A stretch of 64,000 nucleotides of DNA, taken from assembly GCF_013523055.1 (NCBI RefSeq), contig NZ_JAAMQM010000003.1, positions 186,001 through 250,000 of the forward strand, read 5' to 3'. Positions 29,409 to 37,565 of the stretch are shown here, piece after piece. The notes under the pieces are model-generated. The model was not told where the DNA came from. It saw nothing but the letters and a program-made list of their open reading frames with translations, and did not search any database. The position numbers and the translations under genes were made by a program. Each line of letters begins with the position of its first letter. Within the stretch, counting starts at the first letter, position 1. The DNA comes from Pseudomonas capeferrum (GTDB lineage: Bacteria; Pseudomonadota; Gammaproteobacteria; Pseudomonadales; Pseudomonadaceae).

Positions 29409-30422
29409 TCACGCCGCACTGGCAGCAAATTTTTCGTAGTAGAAATTCGCCGGCGTAATGCCTTGCTCGCGGATGAAGCCGCTAACGGCTTCCACCATTG
29501 GTGGCGGGCCACATAGGTAGATGTCCACCTCGCCCTCGTTCAGGTGTTTGGGTTCGATGTGCTGAGTCACATAACCCTTGTGCGGGTGAACGCTGTTTGG
29601 ATTGGCCACGCAGGCGCTGAAGGTAAAATTGGCGATGCGGGCGCTGAAGTCTTCCAGCTTGTCCAACTCGACTAGGTCGAAATCATTGGTCACCCCGTAA
29701 ATGAGGTGAAGGGGATGGTCGGAACCATCGCGAGCGATCTTCTCCAGCATCGCGGTGAACGGTGCCAAGCCGGTTCCACCAGCCAGCAGCAGCAGTGGTC
29801 GCTTGATTTCGCGCAGGTAGAAGCTTCCCAGCGGGCCGGTCAGGCTCATCGCATCACCGGCTTTTGCCAGACCGCTCAGGAAACTGCTCATCAGGCCACC
29901 AGGTACGTTACGCACGAGGAAACTGACCTCGCCATCCTTCTGCAGCGAGCTAAACGAGTAGGCCCGAGTCTGGTCGCTACCTGGTACACGCAGATTGACG
30001 TACTGCCCTGGGAGGAATGCCAGAGAGCTCAACGACTCACCTTTTACTGATAAGGCAATCGTGCTTTCCGAGAGTTGACGCACGGAGCTGATCACAGCAT
30101 CGAAGCTAGCTTGCTCAGTCTTGCAGACCTGGGAGGACGCAGGAATGCGAACTATGCAGTCGCTCTCAGCGCGCATCTGGCAAGTCAGCACAAACCCTTG
30201 CGCGACCTCATCGTCGCTCAATGCATCCTCGATGAACTGATCGCCAAGGTCGTAACGCCCAGACTCGGCCAAGCATTTGCAGGTACCACAGGCACCATCT
30301 CGGCAATCGAGGGGGATATTGATACCTTGGCGGTAGGCTGCATCCGCCACGGTTTCGCTGGCTGTTGCTTCGATGAAGCGGGTCACTCCGTCTTCGAAGT
30401 TAAGTGCGATTTGGAAACTCAT
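29409..30422 (-). CDS. benC: Benzoate 1,2-dioxygenase reductase component
   Basis: 337 residues: an N-terminal plant-type [2Fe-2S] ferredoxin domain with C40, C45 and C48 in DCRDGACGTCKC and a fourth cysteine in FVLTCQM, then an FAD domain (RAYSFSSL) and an NAD domain (LLLAGGTGLAPF; CGPPPMVEA). It passes electrons from NADH to the BenAB oxygenase. The ATG at 30422 opens the ferredoxin domain directly; an in-frame start 12 codons upstream adds an arginine-rich tail without support. Confidence 0.93.
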   Translation of the reverse strand: MSFQIALNFEDGVTRFIEATASETVADAAYRQGINIPLDCRDGACGTCKCLAESGRYDLGDQFIEDALSDDEVAQGFVLTCQMRAESDCIVRIPASSQVCKTEQASFDAVISSVRQLSESTIALSVKGESLSSLAFLPGQYVNLRVPGSDQTRAYSFSSLQKDGEVSFLVRNVPGGLMSSFLSGLAKAGDAMSLTGPLGSFYLREIKRPLLLLAGGTGLAPFTAMLEKIARDGSDHPLHLIYGVTNDFDLVELDKLEDFSARIANFTFSACVANPNSVHPHKGYVTQHIEPKHLNEGEVDIYLCGPPPMVEAVSGFIREQGITPANFYYEKFAASAA

Positions 30423-30491
30423 GCTGCACCTCCTACGCAGCCGTACGCCTGCCGCCACGAGGGGGCGGCTTAGTGCGTACAGCCACGCAGA

Positions 30492-30980
30492 TCAGATGTG
30501 ATAGATGTCGATTACTTGCCGAACGTAGTCATTCTTGAGCACTACTTTCTTTGCCTTGATTAGCGGTTGCTCACCGCGCATATCGAGGGTGTAAAAGCAC
30601 GTGCCGAAGTAACTGAAGTTGGACTTGTAGCGGAAGCTCAGGGTGTTCCAGTTGAAGCGCACCTTGCACTGGCCATCAGCCTCTTCGATGATCTCGATGT
30701 TGCTGATGTTGTGCGAGGTGCGTGTATCTGGAATCGTGGCACTGGAGCGCTCGGTCTGGATCCGAAATACCCGGTCTTCCAGGCCGCTGCGATTGCCGTA
30801 CCAAATCAGCGAAATTTCACTCTGAGGATCTTCGGTGAGATTGTCGTTGTCATCCCAGGAAGGCATCCAGAAGGTGGCGTCCGGCGCGTACAGCTCCAGC
30901 CACTGTTCCCATTGGCAATCGTCAAGATAGCGAGCTTCGCGATACAGAAAATCGCGAACGACTTCGTAGGTGCTGCTCAT
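30492..30980 (-). CDS. benB: Benzoate 1,2-dioxygenase small (beta) subunit
   Basis: 162 residues of the ring-hydroxylating dioxygenase beta-subunit family (SnoaL-like fold), with FLYREARYLDDCQWEQWLEL near the start and KKVVLKNDYVRQVIDIYHI at the end. The beta subunit is structural in the alpha3beta3 oxygenase. The ATG at 30980 overlaps the benA stop by one base (TGATG), so translation is coupled. A GTG one codon earlier is the only alternative start. Confidence 0.93.
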   Translation of the reverse strand: MSSTYEVVRDFLYREARYLDDCQWEQWLELYAPDATFWMPSWDDNDNLTEDPQSEISLIWYGNRSGLEDRVFRIQTERSSATIPDTRTSHNISNIEIIEEADGQCKVRFNWNTLSFRYKSNFSYFGTCFYTLDMRGEQPLIKAKKVVLKNDYVRQVIDIYHI

Positions 30981-32335
30981 CACACAGCCTCCACGGGAAT
31001 CAGCTCTTGATTGCTGGCGACCGCCTTGAGCATCGTTTCCTGCCAGTACTTGTGCTGCAGAACGAAGAGACCTTCATCCTCTGTACGAACGCCGGAAAGC
31101 AGCGGCTTGAGCTCGATCTCCTGGGCGGCGGCATCCGGCCCCTCGACCCAATGCGTAGCGCCACGGGACATGTCATTCCAGCCACGCCCAGCCCCATAGC
31201 CGGTTTGGCACGAACGGAACTCCTCGAGGTCATCAGGTGTGGCCATACCACTGACGTTAAAGAAGTCCTCGTACTGGCGGATGCGTTTAGCACGTGCCGA
31301 GGCGCTTTCACCTTTAGGAGCGATGCAGTAGATGGTGATTTCAGTGACGCCTACGGAGATAGGACGTGCGATCCGGATCTGCGAACTGAACTGATCCATC
31401 AAGTACACGTTCGGGTACAGGCACAGGTTGCGCGAATTCTGGATCATCCAGTCAGCACGGGCCTGACCAAAGTCCTGAGCCAACTCGTCCCGTCGTTCAT
31501 AAGCAGGCCGATCTTCGGGGTTTGCCCAGCGAGTCCACAGCAGCAAATGGCCGTGATCGAAGGAGTAGAAACCACCGCCATTTTTGGCCCAGCTACCAGC
31601 GCTCATGGTCTTGATTTCTTCACCAGACTCACGCTGTTTGCGCTGATTTTGGGTCGCGGCATAGTTCCAGTGAACGGAGCTCACGTGATAGCCATCCGCG
31701 CCGTTTTCGGCGGTCAGCTTCCAGTTTCCCTCGTAGATGTAAGAGCTCGAACCACGCAGCACTTCAAGCCCTTCAGGAGACTGATCGACGATCATATCGA
31801 TGATCTTCGAGGACTCACCCAGGTGTTCTGTGAGTGGTTTGACATCAGCATTGAGGCTGCCGAAGAGAAACCCGCGATACGACTCAAATCGAGCAACCTT
31901 GGTGAGGTCGTGGGAGCCCTCGCAGTTGAACGTGCTTGGGTAACCGGCCTCCTTTGGATCTTTGACCTTCAGGAGCTTGCCGCTGTTATTGAATGTCCAG
32001 CCGTGGAACGGGCAGGTGTAGCTGGAGCGGTTCCCCGTCTTGTGCCGACACAGCATCGCGCCTCGGTGGCTGCACGCATTGAGAAATGCATTCAGCTCGC
32101 CATCCTTATTACGTGCAATGAAGATAGGCTGGCGACCCATGGTGGTGGTCAGGAAATCATTGACGTTCGGGATCTGGCTCTCGTGTGCGAGGTAGATCCA
32201 GTTGCCCTCGAAGATATGCTCCATCTCAAGCTCGAACAGCCGAGGGTCAGTAAACATCTCACGCTTGCAACGGTAGACACCCTGCTCTCTATCTTCTTCA
32301 AGCAAAGTGTTCAGGTAATCGATTCCCAAGGTCAT
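30980..32335 (-). CDS. benA: Benzoate 1,2-dioxygenase large (alpha) subunit
   Basis: 451 residues. The Rieske [2Fe-2S] ligands are C88 and H90 (CSHRG) and C108 and H111 (CPFHGW). The mononuclear iron site is in [14 protein letters not shown]. It dihydroxylates benzoate to the cis-1,2-diol. I start at the ATG at 32335 (MTLGIDYL) because GGAGG lies 8 bases upstream; an ATG at 32350 overlaps that ribosome site. BenR-type boxes and a promoter lie 40-100 bases upstream. Confidence 0.94.
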   Translation of the reverse strand: MTLGIDYLNTLLEEDREQGVYRCKREMFTDPRLFELEMEHIFEGNWIYLAHESQIPNVNDFLTTTMGRQPIFIARNKDGELNAFLNACSHRGAMLCRHKTGNRSSYTCPFHGWTFNNSGKLLKVKDPKEAGYPSTFNCEGSHDLTKVARFESYRGFLFGSLNADVKPLTEHLGESSKIIDMIVDQSPEGLEVLRGSSSYIYEGNWKLTAENGADGYHVSSVHWNYAATQNQRKQRESGEEIKTMSAGSWAKNGGGFYSFDHGHLLLWTRWANPEDRPAYERRDELAQDFGQARADWMIQNSRNLCLYPNVYLMDQFSSQIRIARPISVGVTEITIYCIAPKGESASARAKRIRQYEDFFNVSGMATPDDLEEFRSCQTGYGAGRGWNDMSRGATHWVEGPDAAAQEIELKPLLSGVRTEDEGLFVLQHKYWQETMLKAVASNQELIPVEAV

Positions 32336-32371
32336 GGCCAGGGCCTCCATTGTTATTGTTCAGGCAGGGTC

Positions 32372-32434
32372 ATCATAGGAAGGCGCCAGATGGCGCAATA
32401 TCCTATTTGTGCAGACCTGTATCCGATTCCTGCA
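32372..32434 (-). promoter_or_regulatory. benA promoter with two BenR/XylS boxes
   Basis: On the minus strand TGCAGGAATCGGATA (32434-32420) and TGCACAAATAGGATA (32413-32399) both match TGCA-N6-GGNTA exactly and are separated by 6 bases, as in the XylS-dependent Pm promoter. The proximal box overlaps a -35-like TATTGC by two bases, and TATGAT follows after 17 bases at 32377-32372. A palindrome, GCGCCA-GA-TGGCGC (32383-32396), fills most of the -35/-10 spacer. Confidence 0.85.
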
Positions 32435-32490
32435 CAACCTTCCTGAACCGTAAGAATGTGTGACCAGAGCCGCCTCAGGTGGGCGCTCAA

Positions 32491-33450
32491 TCAACCTCTC
32501 TGCTTGAGCGTGTCAGATGGCAGCTCACCGAACTGCTGACGATAGGATTCGGAAAACCGCCCCAGGTGCATGAAGCCGAACTCGATGGCAAGCTCAGTGA
32601 GATTACGCACGAAACAGCTGGAGTCTTTGAGACAGGCGTTGATGCGTTCCAGCTTCTTCTGGCGCACATACTGCTTGGGTGTGACCCCCAAATGCCGCTC
32701 GAACAGAGCATAAAGCGAGCGCGGACTCAGCCTGGCATGATCGGCCAGGATCTCGGTACTCAGCTCACTTTTGACGTTCTGATCGATGTACTGAAGGATT
32801 CGTTCGAAACTGATCGAGGACGCACTACCGGTGTTGCGAACTACGTTACTACTCAGAAGGGAGAGCATCTTGTTGCCTACGATCTGCGAGTAGTGCTCAT
32901 GAACGCTCGGTAAAGGCTCAGCAACCTCCGATTCAAAGCAGATCATTGCCAGCAGATTGATGAAACCTTCGAGTTCATCAAGCCGGTAGTGATTGCGTTG
33001 GAACCTTACGCCGCCGCTGGGCAATTGCCAGCGATGCATGTCGCACACCGAATTCAGCAGTTTGACCGGCACCTTGAGGATGAACTTCTCACAGTCCTCT
33101 GAATAGGTCAGGTCAACCGGCTCATCCGGATTGATCAGCAGCAGTTCACCAGGCACAAAATGATGCTCGCGTTGGTATCCCCGCCATAGGCAGTTACCGC
33201 TGAGCAGTATCTGCAGGTGGTAGATACTTTCCAGCGCTGGCGAGGTCACTCGAACGCTCCCGCCATAACTGATCCGGCAAAGATCCAGGGTGGCGAACTT
33301 ACGGTGATTGAGGCTTGCTTGAGGATGCGATGAAGTGGCTAGGCCAATGCAATGCTGGCCCACGTGCTTGTTCACATACTCGGAAACCGCGTAGGGATCA
33401 GCGTGCTGGAATACACTGCTGCGGTCACTCAGGAGGTGGCTTTCCATCAT
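32491..33450 (-). CDS. benR: AraC/XylS-family activator of benzoate degradation
   Basis: 319 residues. The N-terminal part is a ligand-sensing domain (SYGGSVRVTSPALESIYHLQ) and the C-terminal part carries two helix-turn-helix motifs: ILADHARLSPRSLYALFERH and LAIEFGFMHLGRFSESYR, the typical AraC signature. It is next to benA, whose promoter has two exact BenR/XylS-type boxes. Benzoate is the expected effector. Tandem ATG codons at 33450 and 33447 are both possible starts; an earlier one at 33483 has no ribosome site. Confidence 0.9.
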   Translation of the reverse strand: MMESHLLSDRSSVFQHADPYAVSEYVNKHVGQHCIGLATSSHPQASLNHRKFATLDLCRISYGGSVRVTSPALESIYHLQILLSGNCLWRGYQREHHFVPGELLLINPDEPVDLTYSEDCEKFILKVPVKLLNSVCDMHRWQLPSGGVRFQRNHYRLDELEGFINLLAMICFESEVAEPLPSVHEHYSQIVGNKMLSLLSSNVVRNTGSASSISFERILQYIDQNVKSELSTEILADHARLSPRSLYALFERHLGVTPKQYVRQKKLERINACLKDSSCFVRNLTELAIEFGFMHLGRFSESYRQQFGELPSDTLKQRG

Positions 33451-33681
33451 CAAGGCACTCTCTTCAAGAACCAAACGAAACACCAGCCGCTTCAGTAATA
33501 TCGTTAATTGCGGTGGACTCTATGCCCTTACAACCGAATACAGTCCGGGCCGCACAAAGCAATTTGCTCCTGGTCCGAATCCTAGCCTTTTTTGTTGATT
33601 CGATACTGCCGAGGTTCAGCACATGGTAAATCAGCGTTTCGCAGCTTGAATACGTGAGACTGTTTTCACGCTATCTCAGCT

Positions 33682-33710
33682 GCGACCGGAATCTCACTTA
33701 CTCCGGTCGC
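33682..33710. terminator. Hairpin between the MpaB-like gene and benR
   Basis: GCGACCGGA and TCCGGTCGC form a 9-base perfect stem with an 11-base loop, 45 bases past the stop of the minus-strand MpaB-like gene. A pyrimidine-rich run follows on the plus strand only. The rest of the 304-base gap 33451-33754 shows nothing else I can name. Confidence 0.4.
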
Positions 33711-33754
33711 AGGCTTCTCTTCTTTGCTCATACAGGTCAGCAGTGCCTGGATAG

Positions 33755-34750
33755 CTATTTGACGGCATCACTGATGTGCCGACTGTTAACATCTTCCGGA
33801 CTCTCGGATCCTGCCGAGTCTGCGGAACGCAGATGCGGACAACCGCCTTGCATCTGGCGAGCCTTCAGGGCTGAAAATGGGCAACCCTTCGTTTGAGCAT
33901 TTCGGGTCTTCAGTCGGCGCTCCTCGAAGGTGTCTAGAGGATCCGGCAGGACCTTTTCACCGAACCAAAAGAACCAAGCGGTCAGCTTCCTAAGCACAGC
34001 AGTTCCTAAAGCTGACGGCCGCTTTATCGAAAAGGCTTTCAGCACGTGCTCTGGGTAAAGGGACGCGATCCACTTGTAGACCAAAGGATGCAGAATCTTC
34101 GGGAAGTAGCGATCGGCAAACTGACTCATGATAGCTTCAGCTGCAGGTGGCCCTATTTTGTGAGATGGGACCTCTTCGGCCTCCCACTTGTCCATGAATT
34201 CCATGATGCCATCAAACGAATCGGGGAACCCGATTAGCTCTTCGCCTGTGCCTGCGTTACGAAATACTTTAGACATGTTTGTCCAGTAGTGAACCGCAGC
34301 CAATTTCTCTTTATCGGAAAAGCCAGGTAGACCTACTCGACGAAGAAGCCTATGCATACCCGCAGCTTCATAACACAAAGTATAAATATAGGTGTCATTG
34401 CGGCTAAAACTTTCTGAGAATTTTTTAGCGTAATGCTCATGAAGCTTATTAATGGACTCGACGTTCTTCAACGTTAGTTCATGTGATGATCCGTAGTTCC
34501 ACCAAACCTGCATTTTCCAAGACGTATCGTCAGCCCTCGCGTCTCGGCGACTTAGAATCTTCCCTGAGCCTTCATCAAACAATGGCAGGGCATCGAGTTC
34601 ACGCACAAAGAAGTGAGGAAACGTGACAGTGTAAATCAAGTTCATGATGAAATCGTTGGGCCGATAGGCGGATGACAGCTTCCAGATCTCATCAAAGTCG
34701 GTGGTAGGATCAAGGCTATTGATGCGCTTAGCAATCCACTTTCTAGGCAT
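33755..34750 (-). CDS. MpaB/rubber-oxygenase-like protein (DUF2236 type)
   Basis: 331 residues, no signal peptide. The middle part, with YIYTLCYEAAGMHRLLRRVG and LAAVHYWTNMSKVFRNAGTG, resembles the helical core of the MpaB/latex-clearing oxygenase family (PF09995), some members of which bind haem. The C terminus after residue 285 is a cysteine-containing tail (TKGCPFSALKARQMQGGCPH). The ATG at 34750 with GGGG upstream is chosen over a TTG two codons earlier. It is the last gene in an AT-richer minus-strand group with a PucR regulator and an SphA-like protein. Function unknown; family assignment is by eye. Confidence 0.5.
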   Translation of the reverse strand: MPRKWIAKRINSLDPTTDFDEIWKLSSAYRPNDFIMNLIYTVTFPHFFVRELDALPLFDEGSGKILSRRDARADDTSWKMQVWWNYGSSHELTLKNVESINKLHEHYAKKFSESFSRNDTYIYTLCYEAAGMHRLLRRVGLPGFSDKEKLAAVHYWTNMSKVFRNAGTGEELIGFPDSFDGIMEFMDKWEAEEVPSHKIGPPAAEAIMSQFADRYFPKILHPLVYKWIASLYPEHVLKAFSIKRPSALGTAVLRKLTAWFFWFGEKVLPDPLDTFEERRLKTRNAQTKGCPFSALKARQMQGGCPHLRSADSAGSESPEDVNSRHISDAVK

Positions 34751-34894
34751 GTTCAAGACCCCATCTTGTTATTGTGTTGATGTTTTAAGTGACTCCCAGT
34801 AGATGCTATGCCTCTCAGACCTACGTGTCATTAGACGCCGAATACAAATTTTTCCGAAAATATCGTACTAAGGCACAGGAGATGCTAGGAAGGA

Positions 34895-36166
34895 TTAGTC
34901 GCGCGGTTTGAGGTCAAGCAATGTCAGTGCGCAGCTCAATGAAAAATCAAATTCCTTTATCGGTTTGCCCAGGATATCTTCAACAGCTTGCAGTCGATAC
35001 ACAACCGTATTTCGATGAATGCCTAGACTCTCCGCAGCATGCAGTAAGCTATTTCCTGAAAGCAGATAACTCTTGAGAGTTTCTCTATAACTCTCGATTT
35101 TTTGGTCAGTGCTTGCCAATTCTCCCAGCGTAGATTTTACAAACCAGTCTGTAAGCTCTTTATTCCTGATGAAAATCGCCGTAGCAGCGTGCGTAGGCCA
35201 TTGTAATACCCTGCCGACTGAGTACTGCTTTCCTACCTCCAACAATGCACGAGCTTGTACGTGAGATCGCCTGAAGCCCTCGATGCCCCTGACGGTCTCC
35301 CCTAAGCAATAAATCCCGATCTCAGCGGACTTTAAAGAAGTAGTCAAATTTGAAATTTGCTTTTTTAATGGCGGAGTACCGGTTGCAATCCAAAGCCATG
35401 CTCCATCTGCCTGAGGCAAGTGAACCAAGCTAGAATTTGAAATAAGCTCACCGATGGCTCTCTGGGTATATTTATTAGCTTTAGAAGCAGCACGAGCTGA
35501 AGAGATTATGATGGCAGTGTAAAACTTATCAGGATCCACCCCTAGATTACTCTTAAAAGCCTCGACCACTTCTGACCCCATAGACGAACCGCCTTCTATA
35601 AGCTCTTCCACTAGTCTTCGCTTCGAAACAAGAGACTCTTCCAGCAATAACTCTTTTTCGGCTAGGCAACCCTCAAAGAAATCTTTAACTGCATCATCAA
35701 ATACCAGCGCCAACATCATAACCAACTGCGAGATATTCTGGCGCTCAATGGATATATCTAAGGAGTCCAAAATCTCCTTAGTCCAGAGCCCCTGCGTCTC
35801 TCTTATGCCTTGAACAATGCTTTCAAAATATACATCCATGCGCACTGCCTTATATGCCATCGCACGCATAGATTCAGACAACCCGACATCAGCATCGTGA
35901 CCCGACATCCTGACGAGCAGTTGCAACATCAGAAGCTCAAGACTCTTAAGAACCTCCATGTCAGGGAAGCTATCAAGGTATGAAAACTTTGATTTAGCCA
36001 CAGCCAGTGAGCGCTGAGACAACTCTAGCCCCCATGCAACTTCTTTCTCACCAACCTTGGAAATAGCAAGTTCCAGAACTACCGGCGCAACAAGAGCTTG
36101 GCTTAACACCTGATCTGCCCTGCACGATGGTAGAAAATAAGCGAAGACAGATTTCAAGTTTTCCAT
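34895..36166 (-). CDS. PucR/CdaR-type transcriptional regulator
   Basis: 423 residues from the ATG at 36166, which has GGGG 5 bases upstream; longer forms from 36214 or 36265 lack a ribosome site. The C-terminal 60 residues form the PucR-type helix-turn-helix (LHAAESLGIHRNTVVYRLQA). The part before it (about residues 220-330) resembles the degenerate GGDEF-like domain of CdaR/PucR regulators. The N-terminal 200 residues are helical and unassigned. Base composition is visibly AT-richer than the ben and gentisate genes. The adjacent SphA-like outer membrane gene upstream may be a target. Confidence 0.72.
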   Translation of the reverse strand: MENLKSVFAYFLPSCRADQVLSQALVAPVVLELAISKVGEKEVAWGLELSQRSLAVAKSKFSYLDSFPDMEVLKSLELLMLQLLVRMSGHDADVGLSESMRAMAYKAVRMDVYFESIVQGIRETQGLWTKEILDSLDISIERQNISQLVMMLALVFDDAVKDFFEGCLAEKELLLEESLVSKRRLVEELIEGGSSMGSEVVEAFKSNLGVDPDKFYTAIIISSARAASKANKYTQRAIGELISNSSLVHLPQADGAWLWIATGTPPLKKQISNLTTSLKSAEIGIYCLGETVRGIEGFRRSHVQARALLEVGKQYSVGRVLQWPTHAATAIFIRNKELTDWFVKSTLGELASTDQKIESYRETLKSYLLSGNSLLHAAESLGIHRNTVVYRLQAVEDILGKPIKEFDFSLSCALTLLDLKPRD

Positions 36167-36300
36167 GTAATCCCCGATCAATCGAGAGCCAAACACTGCA
36201 GGTTTCGATTTCATAGTCATCAGGAATAGTATAGCAGCTTGGAGCGTAGACATGCCGAAGCTCATGCAGCTGAGCTTTCGGCGCCGTAAAAGTCAAAAGC

Positions 36301-36324
36301 AATCGAATGCTCTGGCATTCGATT
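36301..36324 (-). terminator. Terminator after the SphA-like gene
   Basis: AATCGAATGC and GCATTCGATT form a perfect 10-base stem with a 4-base loop. Read on the minus strand it is followed by GCTTTTGACTTTT. It lies 50 bases beyond the stop of the outer membrane protein gene. Confidence 0.6.
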
Positions 36325-36373
36325 ACCTTGTTTATGCCTGCGCTTTCACTTGTTGGCGACCCGCCTATCCAAG

Positions 36374-37378
36374 CTAGAACATATGCAACCAGCGCAAGGT
36401 TATAGAGTTCTCTACCTTAAACCTATTTTCCACGCTTGACTCGCGATAGGCTGTAACAAAGAACTTATCTTTATCAAGGTCAACCACTAGACCAGGACCA
36501 AAACCGAGCGTTTTTTCTTTGGAGTCTGAAATACTATGCCCGTTTATCTGGTGGTCTGTAATTTGCTTCAGGTAATAACCGCTGACACCGACGGTGAGAT
36601 AATCATTAACTTTGTAACCAACATTATAGTTAATCGATGCACTCTGTCCGGCTTGCGTATCATCAACACCCTCGTCGAGAGGGAGACTGCTCGCTGGGTC
36701 ATTGTTCTTGAAATTGTAGTAATACTGAGGCCGGAGACTAATCGACCACTTGGGGCTGAGCAGAAATGTCATCGCCCAGTATGTGTGAATGGACCAGAAA
36801 TTGTTGCCAATATTAAAGTCTTTATCGTTGTCGTATTTTCCAACTGGCATTGTCACGCCGGCATTCAGTCGCGAAACAAAGAACGGATTCCCATTTATTG
36901 TAACTGGGTCATACTGAACGAACAGCGATACCGTTGGATCGCCCAACCCAAATCCATTATCCTTGAGTTTTACCCCTGGAAATGGTGGCGCATTCTGAAA
37001 GCTTGCATCCAACGAAGCCATCGGCACGATCACATCAACGCCAGGGTGACCACCCAAGATCTTTTGGTCTGTTTTAAACAGATAACTGTACTGACTGATA
37101 ACGGAATAGACATCCATTTTGGGGTCATTAAAAATTGGAATGTCTTTTCCATCACCATCTTTTATGCCTTTATTGTGAGCATATGAAATATACGTCTGCC
37201 AGGCACTGTCTCCCGGTTGTCCCCCAAAGCCGTCATAGAAGCTTGTTGCTCCTAAATTCAAACCAGTAGGAAGCGTAACAGTGGGCTGGACAGCGAGCGC
37301 CTTGCTTACATCAAAGGCAACAAGTCCAGTCGCAGCTATCGCTGCAAGTGCATAACTACGCATAACTTTAGCCATCAT
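36374..37378 (-). CDS. SphA/Phenol_MetA_deg-type outer membrane protein
   Basis: 334 residues with an N-terminal signal peptide (MMAKVMRSYALAAIAATG, cleavage after ALA). The mature protein opens QPTVTLPTGLNLGATSFYDG and ends with an aromatic beta strand, ITLRWLHMF. This fits the SphA / phenol meta-degradation outer membrane family (PF13557), found near genes for hydrophobic aromatic compounds and thought to be beta-barrel transporters. The ATG at 37378 has AAGGCGG upstream. It lies downstream of an aldehyde dehydrogenase but behind its terminator, so it probably has its own promoter. Confidence 0.75.
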   Translation of the reverse strand: MMAKVMRSYALAAIAATGLVAFDVSKALAVQPTVTLPTGLNLGATSFYDGFGGQPGDSAWQTYISYAHNKGIKDGDGKDIPIFNDPKMDVYSVISQYSYLFKTDQKILGGHPGVDVIVPMASLDASFQNAPPFPGVKLKDNGFGLGDPTVSLFVQYDPVTINGNPFFVSRLNAGVTMPVGKYDNDKDFNIGNNFWSIHTYWAMTFLLSPKWSISLRPQYYYNFKNNDPASSLPLDEGVDDTQAGQSASINYNVGYKVNDYLTVGVSGYYLKQITDHQINGHSISDSKEKTLGFGPGLVVDLDKDKFFVTAYRESSVENRFKVENSITLRWLHMF

Positions 37379-37523
37379 CACGAACCGCCTTATTTTTATT
37401 TGAACGGAATTAAGTGCGAGCAGATTAATTGAAATTCTGCCTCAAGCAACCTGTCGAATTATTTGAAATAAATTTCACTTGCCAATCTAGCGAACTCTCG
37501 CTGGGTCTAACCTCTTGATACCG

Positions 37524-37550
37524 AAAAGCGGAGCCGCCGCTCCCCGCTTT
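37524..37550 (-). terminator. Terminator after the aldehyde dehydrogenase at 37566
   Basis: A GC-rich hairpin, on the minus strand GCGGGGAGC-GGCG-GCTCCGC with a 2-base bulge, followed by TTTT, 16 bases beyond the stop codon. Confidence 0.55.
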
Positions 37551-37565
37551 CTCAGAAAAATCTTC

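Noticed and set aside
31007..32446. 479-codon open frame opposite benA
   Set aside because: benA on the other strand is unmistakable (Rieske and iron motifs); the antisense frame has no family features.
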